Shown here in pieces: positions 19,928 through 29,904 of a stretch of 64,000 nt of DNA (positions within the stretch are counted from its first letter, which is position 1; the number at the start of each line of letters is the position of its first letter). Below the pieces are notes generated by a model. That model saw only the letters and a list, made by a program, of their open reading frames with translations. It searched no databases and had not been told where the DNA came from. A program made the translations under genes and the position numbers. Source of the DNA: Odontocerum albicorne (Eukaryota; Arthropoda; Insecta; Trichoptera; Odontoceridae); assembly GCA_949825065.1 (NCBI GenBank), contig OX463856.1, forward strand, positions 1,340,702 through 1,404,701, written 5' to 3'.

Positions 19928-20363
19928 CAAGAGTTCCCAAAATGGTCGATATCGACCCCCAGGGGTCGGTTTGATTTTTCTAGGGGTTGATAGTTTCAAT
20001 AAAAAAATTTGTTACTTCAAAATATCTATGATTCAAATAGGTACCTAATTAAGAATATTTGTACTTATTTTGAATTTACATATTTATTTCATAAATGTCA
20101 AAAATTTTAAAAACTCTGCTCGTATTTCTTTGTTTTAATTTTCGTCAGCGCAGATAATGTAATGCATAATCCGTAGTCCTTTTATCTTTTTCGATCCTTA
20201 ATTACAAGTGATTAAAATGAACAGTTTGATATCTAGTGAAATATTTAATATCGAGTACTGTACAAACTTATTAATTTGAGTAAGTAAAATGAATGACTAG
20301 GGGGTCGACGGTTTTAAAAATTTTTGGTAAAGGGGTCTACGACCGAAAAAAGTTTAGGAAAAA
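19928..20363. mobile_element. hAT-like non-autonomous element, copy 2 (inverted)
   Basis: Matches 10312-10814 in reverse. Left end CAAGAGTTCCCAA after GTCTATTG (19920-19927); right flank ATCTATTG (20364-20371), so an 8-bp duplication with one difference. Its right terminal repeat has decayed. Confidence 0.7.
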
Positions 20364-20371
20364 ATCTATTG

Positions 20372-20907
20372 TATTCAAAAGTCTAAAACAACTAATACAC
20401 AGGAGAAAGATTCAAATAGTAAAACATGTCGGTTTCTAGTACCATTTTTGGCCAAATTATTTTAACGAGTCAGTTTAGAATTCTAGCACGTGAAATATTC
20501 CCAGAATCCTCCATCAAAACGGTTGAATTGTTCTGACAGTTGTCTGTAATGACCCACCCTTAGATAAGCAGCCCTCCCCATGCGCACATTACCCTGATGG
20601 CCCCTTTAGTCACGGTCTGCTACCGGCATGACTGGTACAGGGATCTGCAGAGGGAGGGGAACACAGATCATGTGGGAGCTACAGAAGCTGCAAGACAGGA
20701 GGATACTCTAAACTGATCCCACAGGAAGTAAAATCCTTTTTTACGAGTATTTCTACCTTTCCTCTTGCGCATTAAAATTATGAATGTCATCAGTCATCTC
20801 GTATTTCAATTTTTTTCCATAGGTACTTTTAAAGCAGCTGGAACTTAATACAACTTTTAGAAATATGAAAGAAGGTACAATTATCTTTTGTTATAGCGCT
20901 GTTTTTT
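20372..20907. other. Unassigned spacer with a GC-richer patch
   Basis: 20540-20720 is GC-richer (around CCACCCTTAGATAAGCAGCC and GGGAGCTACAGAAGCTGC) and looks like old element sequence, but I cannot assign it. Confidence 0.35.
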
Positions 20908-21405
20908 ACCATTACAAACCACCTTAAGAGCGCTTCCTTACTAACTCAACCAGAAATAAGGGAAGTGCGTACTATTTTGACCATTACAACCACCTTAAGA
21001 GCGCTTCTTTACTAGCTCAACCAGGAATAAGGGAAGTGCGTACTATTTTGACCATCACACCCACCTAAAGAGCGCTTCCTTACTAGCTCAACCAGAAATA
21101 AGGGAAGTGCGTACTATTTTAACCATTACAACCACCTTAAGAGCGCTTCCTTACTAGCTGAACCAGAAATAAGGGAAGTGCGTACTATTTTGACCATTAC
21201 AACCACCTAAAGAGCGCTTCCTTACTAGCTCAACCAGAAATAAGGCAAGTGCGTACTATTTTAACCATTACAACCACCTTAAGAGCGCTTCCTTACTAGC
21301 TGAACCAGAAATAAGGGAAGTGCGTACTATTTTGACCATTACAACCACCTTAAGAGCGCTTCGTTACTAGCTCAACCAGAAATAAGGGAAGTGCGTACTA
21401 TTTTA
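20908..21405. repeat. 71-bp minisatellite, seven units
   Basis: The unit contains ACCACCTTAAGAGCGCTTCC, TTACTAGCTCAACCAGAAAT and AAGGGAAGTGCGTACTATTT. The AGAGCGCTT landmark recurs every 70-71 bp from 20926 to 21352. Confidence 0.9.
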
Positions 21406-21424
21406 TTTATTTTGTATTTTATTT

Positions 21425-21575
21425 ATTTTACGCATGACAAGAAATATACATCATTTGCGGAAAAACAACAGGTAATTTAATTTGGACACAATTTTAATGG
21501 ATCTGGGTTTGTTGCCTTTCATTTGTCGTGTCCCCAGTAAACTAGGCTTTTGCCTGTATCCCACTGAAGGCATAC
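21425..21575 (+). repeat. Dispersed repeat family F, copy 2
   Basis: Complement of 13690-13842. Its CATGACAAG end lies about 25 bp from the end of the 71-bp minisatellite. Confidence 0.8.
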
Positions 21576-21639
21576 TAACTTCCTATTTACACTCAACTTA
21601 CATATATTTATTTTGAAATATTTTGGATCTGTCAATAAT

Positions 21640-21728
21640 AATGGGTTCAAGTCCCTTATTAGAGCGCCCTTGAGGAGAGTTTTCTATTTAAATGGCGCTA
21701 TATAAATTTTCCTTTTATTATTATTAGT
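21640..21728 (+). repeat. Repeat family D 3' end with (ATT)n tail
   Basis: TTAGAGCGCCCTTGAGGAGA, then TTAAATGGCGCTATATAAAT and CTTTTATTATTATTAG. The same module is at 38460 and 63160, and in reverse at 34640. The trinucleotide tail suggests a LINE or SINE 3' end. Confidence 0.65.
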
Positions 21729-21879
21729 ATTGCTTTCTGGCTGACTATCTAGGAATTCCTGTTTTAAGGTTATCACATAAATATTTCAATTAAAAACTCT
21801 AGTCACTGAAAATAACATCGAGATTAGCAAACTCTAGGTTAATAGTGGGTTGTGTATATTTTATATATTAACGTTTATA

Positions 21880-22045
21880 AATATTGAATGAAGGAAATGT
21901 AGAAAGCCAGAAAAATTGTAGTTGTATGAGATGGTGTATGGATGTAGAAGTGGCGAATAATGTGTGTAGAGATAGGAAAGTCTGATGCTCTATCTTCTCG
22001 GCATACTCCTTCAGAGAGATGGCGTGATGGTATATAACATCCTTA
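21880..22045 (+). pseudogene. LINE-B tail fragment
   Basis: Contains the codons for RRCMDVEEAK-like and CRDRKV-like sequence (GTGTATGGATGTAGAAGTGG, GTGTAGAGATAGGAAAGTCT) and ends GGCGTGATGG as in other LINE-B copies. Only the last 55 or so codons remain. It sits just upstream of the 41-bp array. Confidence 0.6.
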
Positions 22046-22103
22046 TTAGAATATTATACAAGAAATTACTTTGATATTTTTACATTTTATCAACAAGATA
22101 ATT

Positions 22104-24290
22104 AGCGATATAACGCCGACCTCTGTGGTCTAGTTAAGAAGTCTAGCGATATAACGCCGACCTCCGTGGTCTAGTTAAGCAGTCTAGCGATATAATACCG
22201 ACCTCTGTGGTCTAGTTAAGCAGTCTAGCGATATAATACCGACCTCCGTGGTCTAGTTAAGCAGTCTAGCGATATAGCGCCGTCCTCCGTGGTCTAGTTA
22301 AGCAGTCTAGCGATATAACGCCAACCTCCGTGGTCTAGTTAAGCAGTCTAGCGATATAACGCCGACCTCCGTTGTCTATTTAAGCAGTCTAGCGATATAA
22401 CGCCGACCTCCGTTGTCTAGTTAAGCAGTCTAGCGATATAACGCCGACGTCCGTGATCTAGTTAAGCAGTCTAGCGATATAACACCGACCTCCGTGGTCT
22501 AGTTAAGCAGTCTAGTGATATAACACCAACCTCCGTGGTCTAGTTAAGCAGTCTAGCGATATAACGCCGACCTCCGTTGTCTATTTAAGCAGTCTAACGA
22601 TATAACGCCGACCTCCGTTGTCTAGTTAAGCAGTCTAGCGATATAACGCCGACGTCCGTGATCTAGTTAAGCAGTCTAGCGATATAACACCGACCTCCGT
22701 GGTCTAGTTAAGCAGTCTAGCGATATAATGCCGACCTCCGTTGTCTATTTAAGCAGTCTAGCGATATAACGCCGACCTCCGTTGTCTAGTTAAGCAGTCT
22801 AGCGATATAACGCCGACGTCCGTGATCTAGTTAAGCAGTCTAGCGATATAACACTGACCTCCGTGGTCTAGTTAAGCAGTCTAGTGATATAACGCCAACC
22901 TCCGTGGTCTAGTTAAGCAGTCTAGCAATATAACGCCGACCTCCGTTGTCTATTTAAGCAGTCTAGCGATATAACGCCGACCTCCGTTGTCTAGTTAAGC
23001 AGTCTAGCGATATAACGCCGACGTCCGTGATCTAGTTAAACAGTCTAGCGATATAACACCGACCTTCGTGATCTAGTTAAGCAGTCTAGCGATATAACAC
23101 TGACCTCCGTGGTCTAGTTAAGCAGTCTAGTGATATAACGCCAACCTCCGTGGTCTAGTTAAGCAGTCTAGCAATATAACGCCGACCTCCGTTGTCTATT
23201 TAAGCAGTCTAGCGATATAACGCCGACCTCCGTTGTCTAGTTAAGCAGTCTAGCGATATAACGCCGACGTCCGTGATCTAGTTAAACAGTCTAGCGATAT
23301 AACACCGACCTTCGTGGTCTAGTTAAGCAGTCTAGCGATATAATGCCGACCTCCGTTGTCTATTTAAGCAGTCTAGCGATATAACGCCGACCTCCGTTGT
23401 CTAGTTAAGCAGTCTAGCGATATAACGCCGACCTCCGTTGTCTAGTTAAGCAGTCTAGCGATATAACGCCGACGTCCGTGATCTAGTTAAGTAGTCTAGC
23501 GATATAACACCGACCTCCGTGGTCTAGTTAAGCAGTCTAGTGATATAACGCCAACCTCCGTGGTCTAGTTAAGCAGTCTAGCGATATAACGCCGACCTCC
23601 GTTGTCTATTTAAGCAGTCTAGCGATATAACGCCGACCTCCGTTGTCTAGTTAAGCAGTCTAGCGATATAACGCCAACGTCCGTGATCTAGTTAAGCAGT
23701 CTAGCGATATAACACCGACCTCCGTGGTCTAGTTAAGCAGTCTAGCGATATAATGCCGACCTCCGTTGTCTATTTAAGCAGTCTAGCGATATAACGCCGA
23801 CCTCCGTTGTCTAGTTAAGCAGTCTAGCGATATAACGCCGACGTCCGTGATCTAGTTAAGCAGTCTAGCGATATAACACCGACCTCCGTGGTCTAGTTAA
23901 GCAGTCTAGTGATATAACGCCAACCTCCGTGGTCTAGTTAAGCAGTCTAGCGATATAACGCCGACCTCCGTTGTCTATTTAAGCAGTCTAGCGATATAAC
24001 GCCGACCTCCGTTGTCTAGTTAAGCAGTCTAGCGATATAACACCGACCTCCGTGGTCTAGTTAAGCAGTCTAGCGATATAACGCCGACCTCCGTTGTCTA
24101 TTTAAGCAGTCTAGCGATATAACGCCGACCTCCGTTGTCTAGTTAAGCAGTCTAGCGATATAACGCCGACGTCCGTGATCTAGTTAAGCAGTCTAGCGAT
24201 ATAACGCCGACCTCTGTGGTCTAGTTAAGCAGTCTAGCGATATAATGCCGACCTCCATGGTTTAGTTAAGCATCTGTCTTTCGATCCGGA
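22104..24290 (+). repeat. 41-bp array made from a SINE 5' end, about 53 units
   Basis: The unit is GCGATATAACGCCGACCTCC then GTGGTCTAGTTAAGCAGTCT and A. Of these, GACCTCCGTGGTCTAGTTAAG is the 5' head of the local tRNA-derived SINE, including its A-box region, and the rest is a short upstream flank. Variants (CGTTGTCTATTTAAG, CGTTGTCTAG, CGTGATCTAG, CGTGGTCTAG) cycle every four or five units, so higher-order repeats exist. The last unit runs directly into a SINE head with a B box (24240-24305). The B box itself is not repeated. Confidence 0.9.
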
Positions 24291-24340
24291 CTGATTCGAT
24301 TCCAGTTGTTACAATTTTTGTATAAAAAAGTATTTCAATC
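24240..24340 (+). repeat. SINE head at the end of the 41-bp array
   Basis: GACCTCCATGGTTTAGTTAA, then CTTTCGATCCGGACTGATTC and GATTCCAGTTG. The B-box equivalent is GATTCGATTCC (24290-24302). This is the only place in the array where the sequence goes on beyond the A-box region. Confidence 0.7.
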
Positions 24341-24364
24341 TGATATTGACTTCTGGCCTTTTGA

Positions 24365-24530
24365 TACATACGTATGTGCTATCGAGCCGTTTCCCTGCTG
24401 GGATAAGCATAGGACCGAGCGCCAGATTTTCCTATTTCTCCTACTTAGCATTTCTTCATTCATTCGTTCCACGTGCCCAAACCATATCAGAGTGTTCTTC
24501 TTTATCTTACTCAACACATTGATGTCTTAA
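24365..24530 (-). pseudogene. LINE-B tail fragment, antisense
   Basis: The minus-strand frame reads KIKKNTLIWFGHVERMNEEM and then RKIWRSVLCLSQQGN after an internal deletion. Together with 21880-22045 it brackets the 41-bp array with LINE-B in opposite orientations. Confidence 0.6.
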
Positions 24531-24694
24531 GTTTACATTCATTCGGCCTCTTGATCAGATTGTTTAATACGATTAGAATACAGTGCAATTTTGCTTTAAA
24601 TGTTGTATTTATTTAATTTCGGATAGTTTGTGATTAAACCGCATTTTTGATTAAAAACTATTCTTTTTTTACCTAAAAATCTAGTTTAGTAAAC

Positions 24695-24935
24695 ATTATG
24701 ACTGATTTTTATTTCTTAGGTACCATCAAGAATCCAGCCCGAAACCCCGCATCGGGAAATGAACGTTTTACCAATAGTATCATGGACGTCGCTTTAGATG
24801 CACCAATAACAGAAGGTTGTAAAGGAAAGGAAAAAGTAATTGGAAAAAGCGAAAGAACTGTAGACAGAACAGTATTTTTTCTGCCTACCCTGCAAGGGAT
24901 ACGGCGTGATGGCATGTGTATAATAATTTAAATAT
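24695..24935 (+). pseudogene. Possible LINE-B-related tail
   Basis: The frame ends FFLPTLQGIRRDGMC, resembling the end of LINE-B copies (SAYPTGK.RDG-type). The rest (ASGNERFTNSIMDVALDAP) is not recognised. Weak assignment. Confidence 0.3.
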
Positions 24936-25051
24936 ATATCTTCTTCAGTGTGCTCAATGCTGAGCGTCGTGGTTCTCACCATGCCTCGAACTTGGCGCAC
25001 CACCCATCTTCATCCCTCTTGGTCCTGGGCCATGTTGAATGCAGCGCTTAA

Positions 25052-25718
25052 CCTTTCCCTTTCTGTGCTAAAAAAACCCGCGCGTTTCGGTGCTGTGTAT
25101 TCAATACACATCAAAACACATGTAAAAATGAGCGATTTAAAATCGGAAAAATAAGAATATTCATAGCCAATCGCTTAAATTAATTAAATTTGAAGTCAAA
25201 AGAGATAATAATTGAAATTTAATTGCGGAAAACATGAAAAAAACATCGGCCGACGTTCACAAAATGGGAGAGAGAAGAGACCACCTCAAATTGATGCCCC
25301 AGAGCTACTGAGAACTGAGACGTGACTCTGTCTCGGACTGTTATACCTCGAACGAAGAAACACAATTGCGAATTGAGATTCTATTTCTTCCGTTCCCATA
25401 TACCGAAGTAGAATGAGAATGATACCTGAATAACGTCGCTTCCTTACCCATAGCGGTTTTTTAGAATGAATATACCTACGCCACACACTGGCACACGTTT
25501 GATTGTATTGGTGAATTCATTCCCGATTTTCACAAAATATCTCTGATGTGGCCGATAAGTGTTAATTATTATTAGTATTATTTTTTTCATTCAATGCGTA
25601 AATGTATTACGGAGGAATACCTAAAATCTGAACCCTGTAGGTATTTGGGTTGTTTATAGAGATATTAAAGTTTGTTAGAAGCAATGTGTACTAGTTACAC
25701 ATCACAGAGAGGGAAGGG
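25052..25718. mobile_element. TTAA-flanked piggyBac-like MITE, copy 1 (empty)
   Basis: TTAA lies at both edges (25048-25051 and 25719-25722). The ends are CCTTTCCCTTTCTGTG on the left and CCCTTCCCTCTCTGTG reading inward from the right (14 of 16 identical). TTAA target sites and C-rich termini are characteristic of piggyBac-type elements. There is no transposase. It is 667 bp, and a second copy at 31631-32574 matches it except for an inserted LINE. Confidence 0.85.
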
Positions 25719-25737
25719 TTAAAGAGGGCGCTGTTAA

Positions 25738-25875
25738 CTCCTTTATTTGATTTGTCCATCTCGTCAGGACACCTTCCTCTCGGTCACCTTTTCTCAACTG
25801 TCTCCGGGATGACCAGTTTCTCCAGACTTTTATTATTCCTTCGAACAACATTCCCAAAGGTTGAGGTTATATTTT
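25738..25875 (-). pseudogene. RTE-type polymerase tail fragment, antisense
   Basis: The minus strand reads NVVRRNNKSLEKLVIPETVE and then, past a stop, PRGRCPDEMDKS. This matches the tail motif order (H/N-V-x-RR...SLEKLVI...RGR.P..W.D) found in RTE-type insect LINEs. About 45 codons, one stop and a small shift. Confidence 0.5.
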
Positions 25876-26045
25876 AGGTAAATACATATACCGTCACGTT
25901 ATGTTTCTTTTGAGGTAGGCAGATAGGGTAAATCTTTCTTTCCACACAAACAGCCTTGGCATCGTCCACATTTGTTTATATCCCGTTTGTGTTCTTTTAA
26001 TCTAATTTCGATTCGGCGGCTGGTTTGTACGATGTTAGTTAGTTT
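25876..26045. other. Unassigned spacer
   Basis: Short AT-rich stretch leading into the 45-bp minisatellite. Nothing recognised. Confidence 0.4.
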
Positions 26046-26336
26046 ACATGATGCATATGGTATTATTCTATATGATTCAATGTGTATTTTACATGATGTA
26101 TATGGTATTATTCTATATGATTCAATGTGTATTTTACATGATGTATATGGTATTATTCTATATGATTCAATGTGTATTTTACATGATGCATATGGTATTA
26201 TTCTATATGATTCAATGTGTATTTTACATGATGCATATGGTATTATTCTATATGATTCAATGTGTATTTTACATGATGTATATGGTATTATTCTATATGA
26301 TTCAATGTGTATTTTACATGATGTATATGGTATTTG
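26046..26336. repeat. 45-bp minisatellite, 6.4 units
   Basis: Unit ACATGATGCATATGGTATTA then TTCTATATGATTCAATGTGT and ATTTT. Units alternate GATGCATA and GATGTATA. As 45 is a multiple of three, two frames stay open across it, but these are artefacts. Confidence 0.95.
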
Positions 26337-26509
26337 TATCGGACGTGTGCCGTCACCCGTGTGTGTGTATGTGATATGAAAAGGACACTGTGTGTAGATC
26401 TGTATTCTTAAACTTGTATGTTCTAATGCATTCTATCTGTAAACCTTTGTATTTGAAATGTACATGATTTTATATGTAAATCTGCTATATAACTATGTTA
26501 AAATATATG

Positions 26510-26977
26510 TTTGTTTGGCTCCGATCGCATTTGCGACCGCACTGGAAATAAGTGACTGGTGTAGCGGTGCGATCGGAGTAGGTCGGGGGCCAGTCGGCGT
26601 AAGCGGGGCCCAAACCCCGAAAGTTGTTGTATTTCGCGGGCAATGGGCGCTTGCGACGGCCGACTGACCATTAATATAGAGGGCTCCCCAATTTGGAAAT
26701 CACTTGATGGGCGATATTGGATCTTTTAGATATCACGATACTCGCTTGCGGGTATAGAGATCGGGGATAACCCATTCAGTGCTTTACGTGTGCGGTGTGC
26801 CGCTGGGCATACTGTGCTACCGTGTGCGCCGAGAGGCGGGCTCATAGGGCCGATATTTGTAATCATTCAGTGATTATAAACAATTTTAACAGTGAGAGCG
26901 AATCGAACGCTAATTGTGATCAGTGCTAGTGCCGGGAGTGCGGGTGTTTCGACTGCGGACGGCGCGAAAAGACGCTT
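26510..26977 (+). promoter_or_regulatory. 5' region of the Jockey-type LINE
   Basis: GC-rich sequence starting near 26515 and clearly different from the AT-rich surroundings. It contains CCCATTCAGTGC (26771-26782) and ATCATTCAGTG (26863-26873). TCAGTG-type sites resemble arthropod initiators, which matters because Jockey-type elements carry an internal RNA polymerase II promoter. The true 5' end of the element cannot be placed by eye. Confidence 0.4.
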
Positions 26978-28267
26978 ATGATGCAAGACGGGATCGTTTG
27001 CGATTTGGTAAACGGTGTTCTTGTGCCACGGACTCCCGCGGGGCCCGTGGCGCAAAAATGGGAGACTCCGCGGGCACCTGCCAAAAGACGGCAGGATGCC
27101 GGACCCGACGACGTGGTCCAGTCAAACAAGTACGCGTGCCTCCGGGAGGTAACGGAAGAGGCACCCTGCGTAGCGCGCAGGGTATACTCTAAATCGAAAA
27201 TACCGCCGGTGGTTATCACTCTCGGCGAGTTAACCCACGGAAATCTAATTGGCCTGATCCGTGAGAACGCGAAAGGCCAATTTGAGGTGAAATACACCGG
27301 GAAGGGGACCGCGAAAATCACGGTCCATTCCGTCGAGGATCACGACGCCCTCGTAAAGGGACTCGATACCAAGGAAAAAGAGTTCCACACGTTCACCAAG
27401 GTGGACGAGAAGACCAAAAGGTCAGTAATCCGGGGACTACCAGATATTCCCACGGAAGAGATCGCCGCCGATCTCGCCGCGCAGGGATTCCCTGCGCAAA
27501 AAGTCGTCAAAATGACGACCAAGACAGGCGCGCCCATGTACCTTGCCCATTTTGGGAAGGTTACCGACATGGGTAAGCTCAAGGTGACTCTGAGGTTCCT
27601 CTGCTACTGCAGAGTGACCCTCGTTAAATACCGACCCAAGAAAGGTCTCGGTACGCAGTGCTTCCGGTGCCAGTCACTGGGGCACGCTTCATCGAACTGT
27701 CACCATCGAGCCCGATGCGTCAAGTGCACCGAGTTCCACCTGACAGCCGAGTGTCCCAAGACAAAGGAGACACCGGCCACGTGCGCAAATTGCGGTGGAA
27801 ACCATCCCGCAAATTATTCGAAATGCCCGACAAGGCAAGCGTACGCGGAATCAATCGCCCGCCGGATGGCACCGCGTGTGACACCGGGTCGCTCATGGAG
27901 CGGCGTCGTGACGGGCGCGGGGAAGACGCTCCCCACCCAAATTAACCAGGCCGCCGCGCGGAACGCCCGCGCTTCGCAGCCTATCGCTGGCGCAAACGCT
28001 CACGAAGCCGCGCAACACGCGAATACCCAACATCAGAACGCGCAGCGTGAAAACTACGCCCACCCGAGAGATCCAAGGAACGGTCGCCGACCACCGCTGC
28101 TGCCGACTCCTGAACCCGCTGGACCGCACCACATGGGCGGCGAGATGGCTGAGCTGGCCCAGATCGTTCGTCTGCTCATGCAGATGGGGCCGAGGCTGGC
28201 ACAATGCAGGGACAAAATTGAGAAGGCGTTTCTCATCGTCGAACTAATGGAACAGCTCAATGGCTAG
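26978..28267 (+). CDS. Jockey-type LINE ORF1 (gag-like nucleic-acid binding protein)
   Basis: An intact frame of 429 codons with no stops, starting at one of two adjacent ATGs (26978 or 26981). It encodes the ORF1 protein of a Jockey-clade LINE, which coats the element's RNA and acts in the retrotransposition particle. A central region (residues about 70-215) has ITLGELTHGNLIGLIRENAK and VIRGLPDIPTEEIAADLAAQ and corresponds to the pre-knuckle domain of these proteins. Three CCHC zinc knuckles follow: CFRCQSLGHASSNCHHRARC (overlapping first and second), CVKCTEFHLTAECPK, and CANCGGNHPANYSKC. The C-terminal third is alanine/glutamine/asparagine-rich and disordered-looking. ORF2 starts inside the stop region (ATGGCTAG). 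GC content is well above that of the neighbours. Confidence 0.85.
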   Translation: MMQDGIVCDLVNGVLVPRTPAGPVAQKWETPRAPAKRRQDAGPDDVVQSNKYACLREVTEEAPCVARRVYSKSKIPPVVITLGELTHGNLIGLIRENAKGQFEVKYTGKGTAKITVHSVEDHDALVKGLDTKEKEFHTFTKVDEKTKRSVIRGLPDIPTEEIAADLAAQGFPAQKVVKMTTKTGAPMYLAHFGKVTDMGKLKVTLRFLCYCRVTLVKYRPKKGLGTQCFRCQSLGHASSNCHHRARCVKCTEFHLTAECPKTKETPATCANCGGNHPANYSKCPTRQAYAESIARRMAPRVTPGRSWSGVVTGAGKTLPTQINQAAARNARASQPIAGANAHEAAQHANTQHQNAQRENYAHPRDPRNGRRPPLLPTPEPAGPHHMGGEMAELAQIVRLLMQMGPRLAQCRDKIEKAFLIVELMEQLNG

Positions 28268-28454
28268 GATGGGGGCCCCGACCAGCGCGTCATCCTCCCG
28301 CGGGGAAATCAGAGCCCTCACCTGGAACGCCAGGGGACTCTACAACAAGGCAGACGAACTCACGCTTCTGATCGGTGAGAAAAACATTGACATATTATTC
28401 ATTACAGAAACTTTGCTTAATCCAAACAAACACCTGAGAATACCCGGGTACATG
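28260..28454 (+). pseudogene. Jockey-type LINE ORF2 start, truncated endonuclease
   Basis: Starts at the ATG at 28260, overlapping the ORF1 stop by eight bases in another frame. It reads the beginning of an AP-endonuclease domain: IRALTWNARGLYNKADEL, then IDILFITETLLN and RIPGY. TWNARG and ITET are endonuclease landmarks (the second includes the catalytic glutamate). It breaks at about 28454, where an antisense RTE fragment begins, so the rest of the endonuclease, the reverse transcriptase and the 3' end are missing. The last codons of the open frame belong to the other element. Confidence 0.8.
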
Positions 28455-28930
28455 TTGTTGCCATGTGATGCTGCCATACTTCCTGCTCTCATCTATCCAG
28501 CGTGCCTTCTTCTGGGCTTCTTTATACCTCTTGGGTAGCATTGAATAATTTCGGATGTCCATCGGGAGTCTGACATTCTGGCTACGTGTCCTGCCCATTG
28601 CGACTTCATTTTCTTGCACACCTTTATAACGTCTTCTACCTTTGTTATATTGCGAATACAGGTGTTTTGTTTACGGTCTCTTTTAGTATATCCCAACATG
28701 TCCCTTTGTGCGGTCTGGAGCTTTTGTGTGTTCTTTACTGTGAGCGTCCATGTCTCGCAGCCATACGTAAATACTGGAAGAATACACTGGTTTACTTTTG
28801 AAGATGTTGTTCAAACGTCCAAATAAGCTCCATGCTAGTTTTGTCCTTCGTGCTATTTCTTCTGATATGCCACTTACAAAGTAAATAAGTCGGCCCAAAT
28901 ACATATATTCCTGGACAAGTTCCAGCTGCT
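28455..28930 (-). pseudogene. RTE-type LINE ORF2 C-terminal part, antisense
   Basis: From right to left on the minus strand: ELVQEYMYLGRLIYFVSGIS, EEIARRTKLAWSLFGRLNNI (end of the reverse transcriptase), then a frame change and MLGYTKRDRKQNTCIRNITK, VEDVIKVCKKMKSQWAGHVA, RMSDSRWTSEIIQ, RRRHAG, ending in SITWQQH. This is the order of the last polymerase block and tail of RTE elements; the family is the same as at 48892. The 3' end is missing at the junction with ORF2 of the Jockey element. A small duplication of the DGKPLEP codons lies at 28935-28990. Confidence 0.75.
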
Positions 28931-29254
28931 TTCCTTACACAATTATTGGTTTTTGGTTCCATCTACAATTATTGGTTCCAGCGGCTTTCCATCTACAAAT
29001 ATATGTAAGTGTATGTATATTCATAAACAAAATAAGTGTTCTATACGATATTTCTGAAATTAGGAACATTTTCCAGTTGGTTGGATCTTTTTTACATAAA
29101 TTCAAATTTGTATTGATAGCGTGCTTACCGCTGTGGTTCTATTTTTTTCTCCTGAAGATCCCAACATCTGTAGTTCGCAACCTTTTTACCCATTGTGCTG
29201 TATATGATATAACAATTTAGTTGTACATGAACGTATATGTTATATGTAAAAACA
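28931..29254. other. Unassigned spacer
   Basis: Begins with a short duplication of the RTE sequence (GTTCCAGCGGCTTTCCATCT); the rest is AT-rich and unassigned. Confidence 0.4.
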
Positions 29255-29326
29255 TATTGGTAATCGAACCCGAAATTATCAGGTTGAAGCCTTGAGTCTT
29301 ACCAACTAGACTACTAAGGTCACCAT
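29255..29326 (-). repeat. tRNA-derived SINE head, antisense
   Basis: Minus strand: GACCTTAGTAGTCTAGTTGG (A-box region) and TTCGGGTTCGATTACC (B box). No SINE body or tail. Confidence 0.7.
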
Positions 29327-29904
29327 AATGTTAGTAATGGTACCATTTGGACGTAATTAACAAAAAGTGTCTAACCCACAGAACACATTATTTCGTTTTA
29401 TTTGAAAAAGTGATAAATAAAAGTGGTAGAAATATCAAGCTAGTTAAGTAAGCATTTCATATTTCAAGTCCGTCTTAAAAAAAATTATGTACGATACAAG
29501 CCTATACAAACGGGTAACACGTTTATTGATAAAAATCCAAAGAAGTAAAATGTGAGGGTTCCTTTAGCTCATACTTCAATTTGCGGTACGTCCACCAATG
29601 TTCTTCAGCCCATTTCCATGGTCAGGAATGATCAAACTACGGCCCACGAGCTATACGAGTAGCTCGTATACATACGTCCCGCGTGCTCCATTTTTGTGGT
29701 CCGAAATTTGTGAAATCAAAATTTGAACGTTCTCGAGGCATTGAAAGGATTTTATAAATCATTTACAACTATTTTTATTCAAATGTCGATTCTACTCCTG
29801 TTAATATTCAACTAGAATTGCTTGATATACAATACGACAAAGTTCTATTAGAAGGAAGGGATTTTAAGGTTGTCAACAACAAGCACGCATCCTAACAAGG
29901 TTAA
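29327..29904. other. Unassigned spacer, possible hAT debris
   Basis: AAACTACGGCCCACGAGC (29634-29651) resembles hAT subterminal sequence (compare 36010-36040), but no second end or duplication was found. Confidence 0.35.

Noticed and set aside
22104..24290. CRISPR-like regular array
   Set aside because: Units are contiguous 41-bp tandem repeats without unique spacers, in an animal genome, and no cas genes exist nearby.
26048..26379. 108- and 135-codon open frames
   Set aside because: They are produced by the 45-bp minisatellite and have no unique sequence.
29630..29800. hAT element
   Set aside because: One subterminal-like motif only; no second end or 8-bp duplication.
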